A DNA stretch of 64,000 nucleotides from positions 124,001 to 188,000 of the forward strand of contig NZ_JALIQS010000003.1 of assembly GCF_024704725.1 (NCBI RefSeq), written 5' to 3'. The position numbers and the translations under genes were made by a program. The stretch is from Shinella sp. CPCC 101442. Its GTDB lineage: Bacteria > Pseudomonadota > Alphaproteobacteria > Rhizobiales > Rhizobiaceae. This document shows, piece after piece, positions 1 through 12,313 of the stretch. Below the pieces are notes generated by a model. That model did no database searches. It saw only the letters and a program-made list of their open reading frames with translations, and was not told the origin of the DNA. Within the stretch, counting starts at the first letter, position 1; the number at the start of each line of letters is the position of its first letter.

Positions 1-897
1 GCGCGGCGCGGGTGGCGCACGGCGCACCAGCGGGCGGGAAAACTCTTCGGGGTCGGGCGTGAAGATCAGGTCTTCGACATCCTGCGGCGCATCCGGTAAC
101 GGCATCAGCTTGGGGCTGGTCGAGCGCGCGGAGGTCTCGACGGTACCGATCGTCACCGGCAGCGGACGGCGCGACAGCGCCGGGCCGAGTGCCACGAAGG
201 CGCCGCGCGGCAGATCGCGGAACATTTCCGCCTGCCGGCGATCAAGCCCGAGCAAGTCGGCAGCGCGCGCCATGTCGATATCGAGAAAGGTGCGGCCCAT
301 CAGAAAGTTCGAGGCTTCCGCCGCGACGTTCTTGGCAAGCTTTGCCAGGCGCTGCGTGGCGATGACGCCGGCAAGGCCGCGTTTACGACCACGGCACATC
401 AGGTTGGTCATCGCGCCAAGCGAGAGTTTTCGCGCTTCTTCGGAGACCTCGCCGCTGACGGCCGGCGCAAAGAGCTGCGCCTCGTCGACGACAACGAGCA
501 CCGGATACCAGTAGTCCCGGTCCGCATCGAACATGGCGTTGAGGAAGATGCCGGCGGCGCGCATCTGCTCGTCGGCCTCAAGGCCTTCGAGCGAAAGCAC
601 GCAGGAAACGCGGTGCTGGCGGATGCGGTTGGCGATACCGACAAGCTCGGCTTCCGTGCGCTCGCCATCGACGACCACATGGCCGAATCGATCGGACAGC
701 GTCACGAAGTCGCCCTCGGGATCGATGATGACCTGCTGTACCCATTGCGCGGACTGTTCGAGCAGGCGCCGCAAAAGATGCGACTTTCCCGAGCCCGAAT
801 TGCCCTGCACCAGCAGGCGCGTCGCCAGCAGTTCCTCGATATCGAGCTTGGCCGGTGCGCCGCCCTGCACCGTTCCCATGTCGATGCCGACCTTCAT
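1..897 (-). CDS. HerA/DUF87-type ATP-binding protein (3' end cut off)
   Basis: The reading frame stays open to the left edge, so the C-terminus is missing; 299 codons are visible. A Walker A motif GNSGSGKS lies at about residues 32-39 and a Walker B strand ending VVVDEAQ at about 134-141. A later ATQR segment near residue 178 could supply the sensor/arginine region. This fits the HerA/FtsK-like RecA-fold ATPases (DUF87 family), which pump or remodel DNA or protein; the substrate is unknown here. No NurA-type nuclease partner is visible. The ATG at 897 has a GAGGAA ribosome site just upstream. It lies 120 bp downstream of murI on the same strand, so it may be the last gene of a trmJ-murI-ATPase unit. 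ATPase fold confident; exact family tentative. Confidence 0.75.
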   Translation of the reverse strand, partial: MKVGIDMGTVQGGAPAKLDIEELLATRLLVQGNSGSGKSHLLRRLLEQSAQWVQQVIIDPEGDFVTLSDRFGHVVVDGERTEAELVGIANRIRQHRVSCVLSLEGLEADEQMRAAGIFLNAMFDADRDYWYPVLVVVDEAQLFAPAVSGEVSEEARKLSLGAMTNLMCRGRKRGLAGVIATQRLAKLAKNVAAEASNFLMGRTFLDIDMARAADLLGLDRRQAEMFRDLPRGAFVALGPALSRRPLPVTIGTVETSARSTSPKLMPLPDAPQDVEDLIFTPDPEEFSRPLVRRAPPAPR

Positions 898-1017
898 GCC
901 GTTCCTCGTTCCTGAAATTTGTGATTCGTCCGGCCGCCACCGGGCAACCGGAGAGCCCTAACACGAAATTAACGCCCGTCACGACCCGCTTTGGAAAAAC
1001 CCACAGGGAAAGCCGCG

Positions 1018-1809
1018 TCAGACGACGCGCAGACCAAATCCCTGCATCAGGCGCCGCGTCGAAAAATCCGGGTTGCGCGAGGTGAAGACGGCGATGTCCT
1101 CGCCGGGCGCAAGCGTCTCCAGCGGCGGCACGAGCCGGCGGGCCTGGCGGGCGATGGCCTCCGCCGGGTCGAGCCAATCGACTGGCCAGGGCGCGAGTTT
1201 GCGAAAGAGGTTCGCCATGAAGGGATAATGCGTGCAGGCGAGCACGACGATATCCGTCTTGCGGCCGTTCTCGTCGGCAAAGCAGGGGATGATCTCGGCA
1301 CGCACCGCCTCGTCCGACAGCGTTTCGCCGCGGATATAGGCCTCGGCCATCGGCGCAAGGCGCTCCGAGCCGACGAGCCGCACGTCGCACTGGCTGGCGA
1401 AGGACTGGATGAGGTCGCGCGTATAGGCGCGCTTGACCGTTCCGGGTGTCGCGAGCACGGAGACGAGGCCGGAGCGGGTACGTTCGGCGGCCGGCTTGAT
1501 GGCGGGAACGGTGCCGACGAAGGGCATGTGCGGAAAGGCGGCGCGCAGGTCCGCACCGACCAACGTGAACGCCGTGTTGCAGGCGATGACGCAGATTTCC
1601 GGGTCATGCTCCGCGAGCAGTTTCCGGAAGAGTTCGATGACATGTGCCTTCAGCGCCGGCTCTTCCCAGGGACCGTAGGGAAATGCGGCATCATCGGCGA
1701 CATAGATGAAATGCCGCTCCGGCATCAGCACGCGGGCCTCGCGCAGCACGGTGAGGCCACCGATGCCGCTGTCGAACATGAGAACCGGTTTTGCGCTATT
1801 GTTCGTCAC
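1018..1809 (-). CDS. murI: Glutamate racemase
   Basis: Interconverts L- and D-glutamate in the cytoplasm, supplying D-Glu for peptidoglycan. It is 263 residues, the usual family length. The N-terminal [14 protein letters not shown] segment is the Asp/Glu racemase signature. The two catalytic cysteines are in ICVIACNTA (Cys77) and VVLACTHYP (Cys192, with His194). The start is a GTG at 1809 preceded by AAGG. This start lies inside the end of the upstream trmJ-like gene (14 bp overlap), so translation is probably coupled. No unusual features. Confidence 0.95.
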   Translation of the reverse strand: MTNNSAKPVLMFDSGIGGLTVLREARVLMPERHFIYVADDAAFPYGPWEEPALKAHVIELFRKLLAEHDPEICVIACNTAFTLVGADLRAAFPHMPFVGTVPAIKPAAERTRSGLVSVLATPGTVKRAYTRDLIQSFASQCDVRLVGSERLAPMAEAYIRGETLSDEAVRAEIIPCFADENGRKTDIVVLACTHYPFMANLFRKLAPWPVDWLDPAEAIARQARRLVPPLETLAPGEDIAVFTSRNPDFSTRRLMQGFGLRVV

Positions 1810-2635
1810 GAGGCACCTTGGGCCGGCGGTTGCGGGTGCGGTTCGGATCGACCGCGCCGCGGGGCGATTCGCGGGTGAAACGATCGAGGCAGGAAACGAT
1901 ACCGCGCAAAACCTGGATCTCCGTGCCGGTAAAGGAGGGACGCGTCAGAATGGCGCGCAGGTTCTCCACCAGTTTGGGCTTTTTTTCGTCAGGGCGGAAA
2001 TAACCACGCGCGTCGAGCGTCTCTTCCACATGGTCGAAGAGGCCTTGAAGTTCTTCCTTCTTGGCCGGTCGCTGCGGCAACGCGTGGAACGGCGTGCTCT
2101 CGACAGAGACAAGGCCGCTTTTCATCCACTCGTAGCTCATGAGAAGAACGGCCTGCGCTAGGTTCAAGGAGGCGAAGGCGGGGTTGACCGGGAAAGTGAC
2201 CAATTCGTCGGCGAGCGCGATTTCCTCGTTGGTGAGGCCGGTGCGTTCGCGACCGAAGAGTATGCCGGTCTTTTCGCCGGCGCGGAAACGCAGACGCAGG
2301 TCATCGGCGGCAACGACCGGCGAGCGGACTTCCTTGTAGCCGTAGCGATCGCGCGCCGTCGTCGCATAGACGAATTCGAGGTCGGCAACGGCCTCCTCCA
2401 ACGAGGGATAGACCTTCGCCGCCTCGATAACGTGATCGGCCTTGCTGGCGGCGGAGATCGCCTTCTCGCTCGGCCAGCCATCGCGTGGATTGACGAGGCG
2501 CAGTTCCGCCAAGCCGAAATTCGCCATGGCGCGCGCCACCATGCCGATGTTCTCGCCGAGTTGCGGATGAACGAGGATGATCGCCGGTCCTTCGGCGATC
2601 AGCGTGCGTTCGCTGTTCGTGCCTGCCATGCTCAT
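1796..2635 (-). CDS. trmJ: tRNA/rRNA 2'-O-methyltransferase, TrmJ (SpoU/TrmH) family
   Basis: A SPOUT-fold methyltransferase of 279 residues. The three class motifs are visible: an N-terminal [13 protein letters not shown] segment, the central [15 protein letters not shown] loop, and the C-terminal [15 protein letters not shown] knot segment. TrmJ methylates the ribose of position 32 in tRNAs using S-adenosylmethionine. The C-terminal extension of about 100 residues is basic and fits TrmJ better than short TrmL. The ATG at 2635 has an AGGGAA ribosome site; a second ATG lies two codons in. Its stop overlaps the start of murI by 14 bp. The exact RNA target cannot be read from sequence. Confidence 0.85.
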   Translation of the reverse strand: MSMAGTNSERTLIAEGPAIILVHPQLGENIGMVARAMANFGLAELRLVNPRDGWPSEKAISAASKADHVIEAAKVYPSLEEAVADLEFVYATTARDRYGYKEVRSPVVAADDLRLRFRAGEKTGILFGRERTGLTNEEIALADELVTFPVNPAFASLNLAQAVLLMSYEWMKSGLVSVESTPFHALPQRPAKKEELQGLFDHVEETLDARGYFRPDEKKPKLVENLRAILTRPSFTGTEIQVLRGIVSCLDRFTRESPRGAVDPNRTRNRRPKVPRDEQ

Positions 2636-2697
2636 AATTCCCTAGAAAGATGGGGCCTCACTGGCATAAACGGCCGAAAATGAAAAGCGGCAGTCAT

Positions 2698-3273
2698 TTA
2701 TTCCGGTGATTCCGCAGCGCTGCCGTTTCCGCCATTGGCGCCCTCCTGCGCGATCTCGACCAGTTCCTTCTTGAGCGATGCAGCTTCCTCGAAGCTCGGG
2801 CGCTCTATATCGTCGATGACCGCGCGGCCATCCTCCTCGATTAGCTTGAAGACAAGCTTTTCCGGCTGCCAGTCGGCGGCGCGGTCGCCAAAACAATGGC
2901 TGTTGTCGAAGGTCACGGTGACGTCCTCCGCGCCTGCGGCCGGTTGGCCTTCGGTGGTCGTCACGTCCTTCAGCGCACAGCCGTCCTGGCCGCCGATGAT
3001 CGGGTCATAGTCGAATGGCGAACCGCCATCCTCATAGGCCGGGTATTTTGCGGCCTCGCGGTACTTCGCCACGAAATCCTTGCTGTAGAGGCGCTTTAGA
3101 AAATCCTCGCTGAAATAGTCGGTATAGGGCGGCGGCGTATCGGTGTCGGTGCCCATGTCCTGCCAGTTGGCGGTGGCGGCGGACAGGATTTCCGCGACCG
3201 GCGCCTTGAAATCGGCGGCCTGAACCGAAACCGGAAGCAGAAGGGCGAGCGCAACGAGACCGAAACGCGACAT
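2698..3273 (-). CDS. Secreted protein, DUF3828-like
   Basis: A 191-residue protein with a Sec signal peptide (MSRFGLVALALLLPVSVQA, cleavage about residue 19). The mature part has a YDPIIGGQDGCAL stretch, then VTVTFDN and a final LIEEDGRAVIDDI strand. This pattern resembles the NTF2-like DUF3828 family of unknown function. The ATG at 3273 is preferred over one four codons earlier because GGAG lies six bases before it. The last 30 residues are Gly/Asn/Ser/Glu-rich and look disordered. It is transcribed away from icd. No enzymatic role can be assigned. Confidence 0.65.
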   Translation of the reverse strand: MSRFGLVALALLLPVSVQAADFKAPVAEILSAATANWQDMGTDTDTPPPYTDYFSEDFLKRLYSKDFVAKYREAAKYPAYEDGGSPFDYDPIIGGQDGCALKDVTTTEGQPAAGAEDVTVTFDNSHCFGDRAADWQPEKLVFKLIEEDGRAVIDDIERPSFEEAASLKKELVEIAQEGANGGNGSAAESPE

Positions 3274-3454
3274 GGCATTCTCCATTGGATGACGACAGGT
3301 CCGGACGGGCCTGCGAGCGGACCTCCCTGGAACGGAATTTTGGCGAAACTTATTCTTTTGCAGTGCGAAAATAAACCGCCTCCGCCCATGGTCGGCTTTG
3401 CCTTCCGGATCGTCAGTGCTATAGGGCCAATCGGTTCTTTAAAGTCCACGATCC

Positions 3455-3469
3455 GGGGCGTTCCGCCCC
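3455..3469 (+). promoter_or_regulatory. Short GC hairpin in icd leader
   Basis: GGGGCG, a 3-base loop, then CGCCCC form a perfect 6 bp stem 20 bases upstream of the icd ATG and just before its GAGG ribosome site. It could modulate ribosome access or be incidental in GC-rich DNA. Confidence 0.25.
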
Positions 3470-3488
3470 TACAAGCACGAGGCTCCCC

Positions 3489-4703
3489 ATGGCAAAGATC
3501 AAGGTCGCCAACCCCGTCGTCGAACTCGATGGCGACGAGATGACGCGCATCATCTGGCAGTTCATCAAGGACAAGCTGATCCATCCCTATCTGGATGTGG
3601 ACCTCGAATATTACGACCTCGGCATGGAAAACCGCGACGCCACCGACGACCAGGTGACGATCGACGCCGCCAACGCCATCAAGAAGCACGGCGTCGGCGT
3701 CAAGTGCGCCACCATCACGCCGGATGAAGCCCGCGTCGAGGAATTCAAGCTGAAGAAGATGTGGAAGTCGCCGAACGGCACGATCCGCAACATCCTCGGC
3801 GGCGTCATCTTCCGCGAGCCGATCATCTGCAAGAACGTGCCGCGCCTCGTTCCCGGCTGGACCAAGCCGATCATCGTCGGCCGCCACGCCTTCGGCGACC
3901 AGTATCGCGCCACTGATTTCAAGTTCCCCGGCAAGGGCAAGCTGACGATGAAGTTCGTCGGCGAGGACGGCAAGGAAATCGAATACGACGTGTTCGACGC
4001 CCCGTCCGCCGGTGTCGCCATGGGCATGTACAACCTCGACGATTCGATCACCGAATTCGCCCGCGCCTCGCTGAACTACGGCCTGCAGCGCAAGGTGCCG
4101 GTGTACCTGTCGACCAAGAACACCATCCTGAAAGTCTATGACGGCCGCTTCAAGGACATCTTCCAGCAGGTCTTCGACGCCGAATTCGCCGACAAGTTCA
4201 AGGAAGCCAAGATCTGGTACGAACACCGCCTGATCGACGACATGGTCGCTTCGGCGCTGAAGTGGTCCGGCGGCTACGTCTGGGCCTGCAAGAACTATGA
4301 CGGCGACGTGCAGTCCGACATCGTGGCGCAGGGCTTCGGCTCGCTCGGCCTGATGACCTCGGTTCTGATGACGCCGGATGGCCAGACGGTGGAAGCCGAA
4401 GCCGCGCACGGCACGGTGACGCGCCACTACCGCCAGCACCAGAAGGGCGAGGAAACCTCGACCAACTCGATCGCCTCGATCTTCGCCTGGACGCGTGGCC
4501 TTGCCCACCGCGCCAAGCTGGACGGCAATGCGGAACTCGCCAAGTTCTCCGACACGCTGGAGCGCGTCTGCGTCGACACCGTCGAATCCGGCTTCATGAC
4601 CAAGGACCTCGCGCTCCTCATCGGTCCCGACCAGCCGTGGCTCTCCACGACGGGCTTCCTCGACAAGATCGACGAGAACCTGCGCAAGGCCATGGCGGCC
4701 TGA
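3489..4703 (+). CDS. icd: NADP-dependent isocitrate dehydrogenase
   Basis: Oxidises isocitrate to 2-oxoglutarate and CO2 in the TCA cycle, producing NADPH. The 404-residue length and opening ([20 protein letters not shown]) match the dimeric eukaryotic-type subfamily II enzyme of rhizobia, not the E. coli type. Visible signatures are [10 protein letters not shown] (substrate loop), [20 protein letters not shown] (metal-binding aspartates) and [14 protein letters not shown] (NADP site). The ATG follows a GAGGCT ribosome site. It stands alone, divergent from the secreted protein upstream, and has a strong terminator immediately downstream. Confidence 0.97.
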   Translation: MAKIKVANPVVELDGDEMTRIIWQFIKDKLIHPYLDVDLEYYDLGMENRDATDDQVTIDAANAIKKHGVGVKCATITPDEARVEEFKLKKMWKSPNGTIRNILGGVIFREPIICKNVPRLVPGWTKPIIVGRHAFGDQYRATDFKFPGKGKLTMKFVGEDGKEIEYDVFDAPSAGVAMGMYNLDDSITEFARASLNYGLQRKVPVYLSTKNTILKVYDGRFKDIFQQVFDAEFADKFKEAKIWYEHRLIDDMVASALKWSGGYVWACKNYDGDVQSDIVAQGFGSLGLMTSVLMTPDGQTVEAEAAHGTVTRHYRQHQKGEETSTNSIASIFAWTRGLAHRAKLDGNAELAKFSDTLERVCVDTVESGFMTKDLALLIGPDQPWLSTTGFLDKIDENLRKAMAA

Positions 4704-4724
4704 GCCAAAGCAGAATGCATCGAG

Positions 4725-4756
4725 AAAGCCCGGCCATCGCGCCGGGCTTTTTCTTT
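4725..4756 (+). terminator. Rho-independent terminator after icd
   Basis: AAAGCCCGGC, a 6-base loop, GCCGGGCTTT and a T-rich run: a perfect 10 bp stem about 20 bp after the icd stop. Confidence 0.9.
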
Positions 4757-4821
4757 AGCCGCCCTTGCGGCAACAGCACCTTGCCTTATCTTCCCCCCAG
4801 CCTGATGCAGAGGAGAAGCAC

Positions 4822-5457
4822 ATGGCCGAGGAGCTTGTTTTCTACGCCAACCCGATGTCGCGAGCACGCATTGCCCGCTGGATGCTGGAGGAAGTCGGCG
4901 CGCCCTACCGCACGGAATGGCTGACCTTCGACGGCTCGATGAAATCGCCGGATTTTCTCGCGATCAATCCGATGGGCAAGGTCCCCACCATCCGCCATGG
5001 CAAAGCGGTCGTCACCGAGGCGGCGGCAATCTGCGCCTATCTTGCAGATGCCTTCCCGCAGGCTGGCCTGGCACCGCCGACCGACAAGCGCGGCGACTAC
5101 TATCGCTGGCTCTTCTTTGCCGCCGGGCCGCTCGAAATGGCCGTCTCGCTCAAGGCGTTCGGCCTCGAGGTACCCAAGGAGCGCGAACGCAGCATCGGCT
5201 GCGGCAACTACGCAACCGTGATGGATACGCTCGAACATGCGGTGACGCGGCATACATACATTACCGGCGAGACCTTCACCGCCGCAGACGTCTATGTCGG
5301 CGCGCATATCAGCTGGGGCCTGCAGTTCGGCACGCTCGAACCGCGCGATGCCTTCAAGGCCTATTGGGAGCGCCTCAAGGAGCGTCCAGCGAGCAAACGG
5401 GCGACAGCGATCGATGACGAGGAAATGCATCGGCAACTTGCCGCGGCGAAGCAATAG
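4822..5457 (+). CDS. Glutathione S-transferase family protein
   Basis: A 211-residue protein with an N-terminal thioredoxin-like half (NPMSRARIARWMLEEVGAPY, then the cis-Pro region NPMGKVPTI and the EAAAICAYLAD segment). The C-terminal helical half contains the GETFTAADVYVGAHI motif near residues 155-170. Members conjugate or reduce substrates with glutathione; Ser13 is the likely activating residue. The ATG at 4822 is chosen because AGGAGA lies eight bases upstream; a longer frame from 4765 would run through the icd terminator region. Substrate unknown. Confidence 0.85.
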   Translation: MAEELVFYANPMSRARIARWMLEEVGAPYRTEWLTFDGSMKSPDFLAINPMGKVPTIRHGKAVVTEAAAICAYLADAFPQAGLAPPTDKRGDYYRWLFFAAGPLEMAVSLKAFGLEVPKERERSIGCGNYATVMDTLEHAVTRHTYITGETFTAADVYVGAHISWGLQFGTLEPRDAFKAYWERLKERPASKRATAIDDEEMHRQLAAAKQ

Positions 5458-5499
5458 AATGAGCGCCGAGGTTTGAAGTTTTGCCCATCAACGCCCTCT

Positions 5500-5538
5500 C
5501 CTCCGTCATCCCGGGGTGAAGCCCGAAGATGGCGGAGG
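5500..5538. repeat. Palindromic intergenic element (nested hairpin)
   Basis: Arms 5500-5510 and 5528-5538 pair over 11 bp with a single T-G wobble, and an inner CGGG/CCCG stem closes the loop. It lies between the convergent GST and AraC-type genes. The GTCATCC...CGGG...CCCG...GAT pattern resembles the short palindromes dispersed between genes in rhizobial chromosomes. It may also act as a bidirectional terminator, although there is no clear T-run. Confidence 0.45.
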
Positions 5539-5595
5539 CGGGTAGGCGCTTGATACAGTTCCGGGGCGATGCCCCCATCCGACCTTTCGGCGCCG

Positions 5596-6468
5596 TCAGG
5601 CCGCAGCCTCCACCGCCGGCTGGAGCGGCAGGTAGATTTCCGTCAGCAGCTCGTTGGGCGGTACCTCTCGCGGATTGTTGAGATAGGCCTCGAACATCAC
5701 CTCGTCGCGGATCGAGCGGCCGGAGGCCGGCAGCCAGGTGGCATACAGCCAGCGATAGGCCGCCGCCATATCGGCATATGGTCCCCTGTGGCGCAGCACC
5801 GCATAGTCGCCGCCGGCGAGCGTGCGGCGTTCCAGCGGCGCCTCCGCAGGGATGTCCGCATCCGCCGTCACACAGGCAAACGAACGAAGCTTGTCTTCCG
5901 GCACCAGATCGGGATCGTCGAGGAAAAGGCCGATCATGCGCATATCGGGCCGGAAGATGTTGCGGGAGAACAAGGCGCCGTAAAGCGCCTCGAATGCCTT
6001 GCCGATGCCCATATAGGACCCGGTGTGCGGAATGCAGAGCAACGTCTGCGAGGGGATGGTACGTGTAGCGATGTCATACATGCGGGGCGACTCCTTGCCG
6101 TTTTCGGGTTCGAAGGCGCGATGAGGACCATCCTTGCGGTAGCGCGCCGGCGGCATGCCGTAGGCAGCCGCAAACGCGCGCGTAAAGGATTGCAGGTTGG
6201 GATAGCCCCAGCGCGCGGCGATGTCCCGCACGGAGCGGTCGCTTTTCACCAGATCGCCCGCCGCGCGGTGCAGCCGGAGCCGCCGGACGGTCGCCGCCAG
6301 CGTTTCGTTGTGCACGGCCCGGTAGACGCGATGCCAGTGATGGGCGGAAAGGCAGGCGATATCCGAGAGACGGTCGAGGTCGAGATCCTCGTCCAGATGC
6401 TCGTAGATATAGGCGGAGACGCGCAGCAGGCGCTTCTCGTAGGCGGCCCAGATCTCGTTCTCGCTCAT
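5596..6468 (-). CDS. AraC-family regulator with GyrI-like effector domain
   Basis: A 290-residue transcription factor. Residues about 8-110 form the two helix-turn-helix units of AraC/XylS (LSDIACLSAHHWHRVYRAV and DIAARWGYPNLQSFTRAFAA, ending GMPPARYR). Residues about 125-290 form a GyrI/SOUL-like ligand-binding domain, as in Rob and BmrR-type regulators that sense small molecules. The ATG at 6468 is chosen over one nine codons upstream because GAGGTAA lies six bases before it. It is divergent from the SulP gene, 176 bp away, so it could regulate that gene; this is inference. Confidence 0.88.
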   Translation of the reverse strand: MSENEIWAAYEKRLLRVSAYIYEHLDEDLDLDRLSDIACLSAHHWHRVYRAVHNETLAATVRRLRLHRAAGDLVKSDRSVRDIAARWGYPNLQSFTRAFAAAYGMPPARYRKDGPHRAFEPENGKESPRMYDIATRTIPSQTLLCIPHTGSYMGIGKAFEALYGALFSRNIFRPDMRMIGLFLDDPDLVPEDKLRSFACVTADADIPAEAPLERRTLAGGDYAVLRHRGPYADMAAAYRWLYATWLPASGRSIRDEVMFEAYLNNPREVPPNELLTEIYLPLQPAVEAAA

Positions 6469-6644
6469 GCCGTTACCTCTCTCGTCGGGACGCATTCAAT
6501 CAAGCACGGAGCGATTTCACAAATCCTGCGCTTCTGACTGCCCGCATTTTTTGATGGCCTTGACGTCCATCAATTGCATCGACGAACGACTCGGCGTGAG
6601 ATGCTCCCGCCGGCCTTTCCATCCCCGGCTTCTTCGAGGCGCTC

Positions 6645-8312
6645 ATGACCGATACCCTGATGCCGAAACTCGCCAGCGTTTTCGCGGAGGGATACGGTGC
6701 CGCGCGCCTGAGGGCGGACGCGCTCTCGGGGCTGACGGTCGCGATCGTCGCCCTGCCGCTTTCCATGGCCATCGCCATTGCCTCCGGTGTCACGCCGGAC
6801 CGAGGCCTGTACACCGCCATCGTCGGCGGCTTCCTCGTCTCCGTGCTTGGCGGCAGCCGGTTCCAGGTCGGTGGACCGGCCGGCGCCTTTATCGTGCTGG
6901 TCTCGGCAACCGTCGCCCGACACGGCGTAGAGGGCTTATTGCTGGCTACCTTTCTGTCCGGCATCATCCTGGCGATTGCCGGTTATCTACGGCTCGGCAA
7001 ATACATAAAATTCATTCCGTACCCCGTGACGGTCGGCTTTACCGCCGGGATTGCCGTCATCATATTCGCCAGCCAGATCAGCGAACTCTTCGGCTTGAAA
7101 CTCGACGGACGCGAGCCCGGCCCGATCCTCGAAAAGCTCGCCGCCCTCTGGGCCGCACGCCCGACCTTCAACCCCGCGGCCTTCGCCGTCGCCGGCCTCA
7201 CCATCGCCGTCATCCTGGTGCTGCGCCGCTTCCGTCCGAGCTGGCCCAATCTCCTCATCGCCGTTACCATCGCCTCCGTCGCGACCGCGCTTCTCTCCTT
7301 GCCCACGGAAACGATCGGCACACGCTTCGGTGGATTTCCGCGCGGCCTTCCCGTGCCGGCCCTGCCCTCGTTCTCGCCAGAGCTCGTCATTACCGTGCTG
7401 CCGGATGCCATCGCCTTCGCCCTGCTCGGTGCAATCGAGTCGCTGCTCTCGGCGGTCGTTGCCGATGGCATGACGGGACGGCGCCACCGCTCGAGCATGG
7501 AACTCATCGCACAAGGCTTCGCCAATGTCGGCTCGGCGCTGTTCGGCGGCATCTGCGTCACCGGCACCATCGCTCGAACGGCAACGAATGTACGCTCGGG
7601 CGCCACCAGCCCGGTCTCCGGCATGCTGCACGCGCTGTTCCTTCTCCTCTTCATGCTCGCCGCCGCACCGCTCGCAGGCTATATCCCGCTGGCCGCCCTT
7701 GCCGGCCTGCTCGCCGTCGTTTCGTTCAACATGGTGGAGCGTCCCGCCATCGCCGCCCTCATCCGCTCGTCGCGCGGCGATGCGGCCGTCGTGATCGTCA
7801 CCTTCCTGCTCGTCGTGTTTCGCGATCTTACGGAGGGTATCGTCGTCGGCTTCCTGCTCGGCGCCGTGCTCTTCATCGACCGCATGGGCAAGGCGGTCGA
7901 TATCCGCGAGGAAAGCGTGCCGCGTCTCGTGCGCGCCGTCGAAAATGCCGGCGAGGACGATGGCGGCCTGCCGGAGCGCCCCGTCGCGGCGGATGATCCC
8001 GATACCGTTGTGTATCGCATCAGCGGGGTTTTCTTCTTCGGCGCGGCCGCCAGTGTCGGTTCCGTGCTCGATCGCATCGCCGACCAGCGACGCAACTTCG
8101 TGCTCGACTGCACCGAGGTTCCGCTGATCGACTCCACCGCCGCGAGCGTCATCGAAGGCCTTGTCCGCAAGGCAAGCCGCTCGGGCGTTCAGGTCTATAT
8201 TGCCGGCCTGAAGCCAGATATGCGCCGTCTCCTGGAAGCGCACGACCTGCACGCCCACGTCGTTTTCACGGCGACTGCAAATGAAGCGCTGGAGAGGATT
8301 TCACGCTTCTAG
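6645..8312 (+). CDS. SulP/SLC26 family anion transporter with STAS domain
   Basis: An inner-membrane transporter of 555 residues. The first 420 residues hold about 10-12 hydrophobic segments, including the SulP signatures ALPLSMAIAIASGVTPDRG and the AIESLLSAVVADGMTG helix. Residues about 450-550 form a cytoplasmic STAS domain with the LDCTEVPLIDSTAASVIEGL strand-loop. Substrates in the family include sulfate, bicarbonate and C4-dicarboxylates; which one applies here is unknown. GAGG lies six bases before the ATG. Its TAG stop and the stop of the convergent diguanylate cyclase share the palindrome CTAG. Confidence 0.92.
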   Translation: MTDTLMPKLASVFAEGYGAARLRADALSGLTVAIVALPLSMAIAIASGVTPDRGLYTAIVGGFLVSVLGGSRFQVGGPAGAFIVLVSATVARHGVEGLLLATFLSGIILAIAGYLRLGKYIKFIPYPVTVGFTAGIAVIIFASQISELFGLKLDGREPGPILEKLAALWAARPTFNPAAFAVAGLTIAVILVLRRFRPSWPNLLIAVTIASVATALLSLPTETIGTRFGGFPRGLPVPALPSFSPELVITVLPDAIAFALLGAIESLLSAVVADGMTGRRHRSSMELIAQGFANVGSALFGGICVTGTIARTATNVRSGATSPVSGMLHALFLLLFMLAAAPLAGYIPLAALAGLLAVVSFNMVERPAIAALIRSSRGDAAVVIVTFLLVVFRDLTEGIVVGFLLGAVLFIDRMGKAVDIREESVPRLVRAVENAGEDDGGLPERPVAADDPDTVVYRISGVFFFGAAASVGSVLDRIADQRRNFVLDCTEVPLIDSTAASVIEGLVRKASRSGVQVYIAGLKPDMRRLLEAHDLHAHVVFTATANEALERISRF

Positions 8313-9541
8313 CGCGCAGCAGCGATACCGGTGGAGGAAGCGGACGGCGAACGCATACGCTCGGCAAAGCCGGAAAGCGTGGCCGCGGGCGTCGCCCGCA
8401 TCACGAGGTTGCGCCCTGCTTCCTTGGCCGCATAGAGTGCTCCGTCGGCCGCCGAATGCAGGCGGTCGAAATCCGCACCGAAGGTCGCGACGTCGGCAAG
8501 GCCTATGCTGACGGAAACACCGATCTCGCGCCCTTCGCTCAGGATGCTCAGCGCGGCAACGTCCTGCCGCAGCCGTTCGGCAAAGTGTTCGGCCCGCGCG
8601 ATATCATGCCGGGGGGCGAAGAGCGCAAACTCCTCCCCACCGAAACGGCAGAACAGCATGCCCTCCTCCAGCGAGGCGGAGATACGCGCGGAAAAGCGTT
8701 TGAGAACCGTGTCCCCTGCGACATGGCCGTGCGTATCGTTGATCGCCTTGAAGCGGTCGAGGTCGAAGATCATCAGCGTACCTTCGCTGCGGGCGGCAAG
8801 ATGCACACGCGTATCCTCGAAGAACGAACCGCGATTGGCAATTCCGGTCAGCGCATCCGTGCGGGATGCCTGCCGGTAGAGCGCCTCGCCGCGCTCCTTG
8901 ATGAGCACGAGCATCGCAACCGCCGCCAGAATCGTGTGAGCGAAGAGTTCCAGCGAGAAGAGCGCGAACCAGGCGGAATGCGCTGTGCCATTGCCGAGCG
9001 GTGCCGGTGAGACGATCGCCATCGGAATGCGCAGGGAATAGATGATGCCGTGCGACAGGAAGAAAATGGCGGACAGGGTGCGGGTGGGCAACCGTTCGCC
9101 CCGACGCCCACGCCAGATATCCACGCCCATCCAGACAGAATAGGCCGAGATGATCGCCGAGGAGAGAATGATGCGGTTGTTCACATCGGCCGAAATCTGC
9201 GGCACGAAAAGATAGGCGGCGCTCCAGAGAACCGGACCTGCCAGCACGACCAGCGGATAGGCCCGACGCCGATCGAAAACACGGAAGCCCGCCCACATCA
9301 GGGCATAGCCGAGGGTCGCAAGCATATTGGCAAAGCCGACGGTCAGCATGGGATAGCCGATTGCCCGCAGCGCAAAAAGAAGCGTGCAGACCGAGCCCAC
9401 CCACATGGAGAGGCACCAGTAGCCGGCCGCCGCATGGCGCCGGTCGGTCAGCCAGACCTGCAACATGAAAATCCCGACGACGATGGTCGACAGGAAGGTA
9501 CAGATCATCAAGGTCGAAATGCTGATCAGGTCTTCAATCAA
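8309..9541 (-). CDS. Membrane-anchored diguanylate cyclase (GGDEF)
   Basis: A 410-residue protein that should make c-di-GMP from two GTP. Six or seven hydrophobic segments fill residues 1-215. The GGDEF domain follows, with DALTGIANR, the FDLDRFKAINDTHGH metal site and an intact GGEEF signature at about 301-305. The TTG at 9541 is taken as start because GGAGAG lies six bases upstream; a longer frame to 9610 has no ribosome site and adds a non-membrane tail. The sensory input of the membrane part is unknown. Confidence 0.87.
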   Translation of the reverse strand: MIEDLISISTLMICTFLSTIVVGIFMLQVWLTDRRHAAAGYWCLSMWVGSVCTLLFALRAIGYPMLTVGFANMLATLGYALMWAGFRVFDRRRAYPLVVLAGPVLWSAAYLFVPQISADVNNRIILSSAIISAYSVWMGVDIWRGRRGERLPTRTLSAIFFLSHGIIYSLRIPMAIVSPAPLGNGTAHSAWFALFSLELFAHTILAAVAMLVLIKERGEALYRQASRTDALTGIANRGSFFEDTRVHLAARSEGTLMIFDLDRFKAINDTHGHVAGDTVLKRFSARISASLEEGMLFCRFGGEEFALFAPRHDIARAEHFAERLRQDVAALSILSEGREIGVSVSIGLADVATFGADFDRLHSAADGALYAAKEAGRNLVMRATPAATLSGFAERMRSPSASSTGIAAAR

Positions 9542-9652
9542 AACACACTCTCCGCGCGGGCAAATGCTAGGCGTAAAGCTTGAAGACTTCGCAAACAAAC
9601 GGCGGGCCAAAGCCCGCCGTCCTGTGGATACACGAAGGTTTGAAGCGCCGGA

Positions 9653-12313
<2,661 letters not shown>

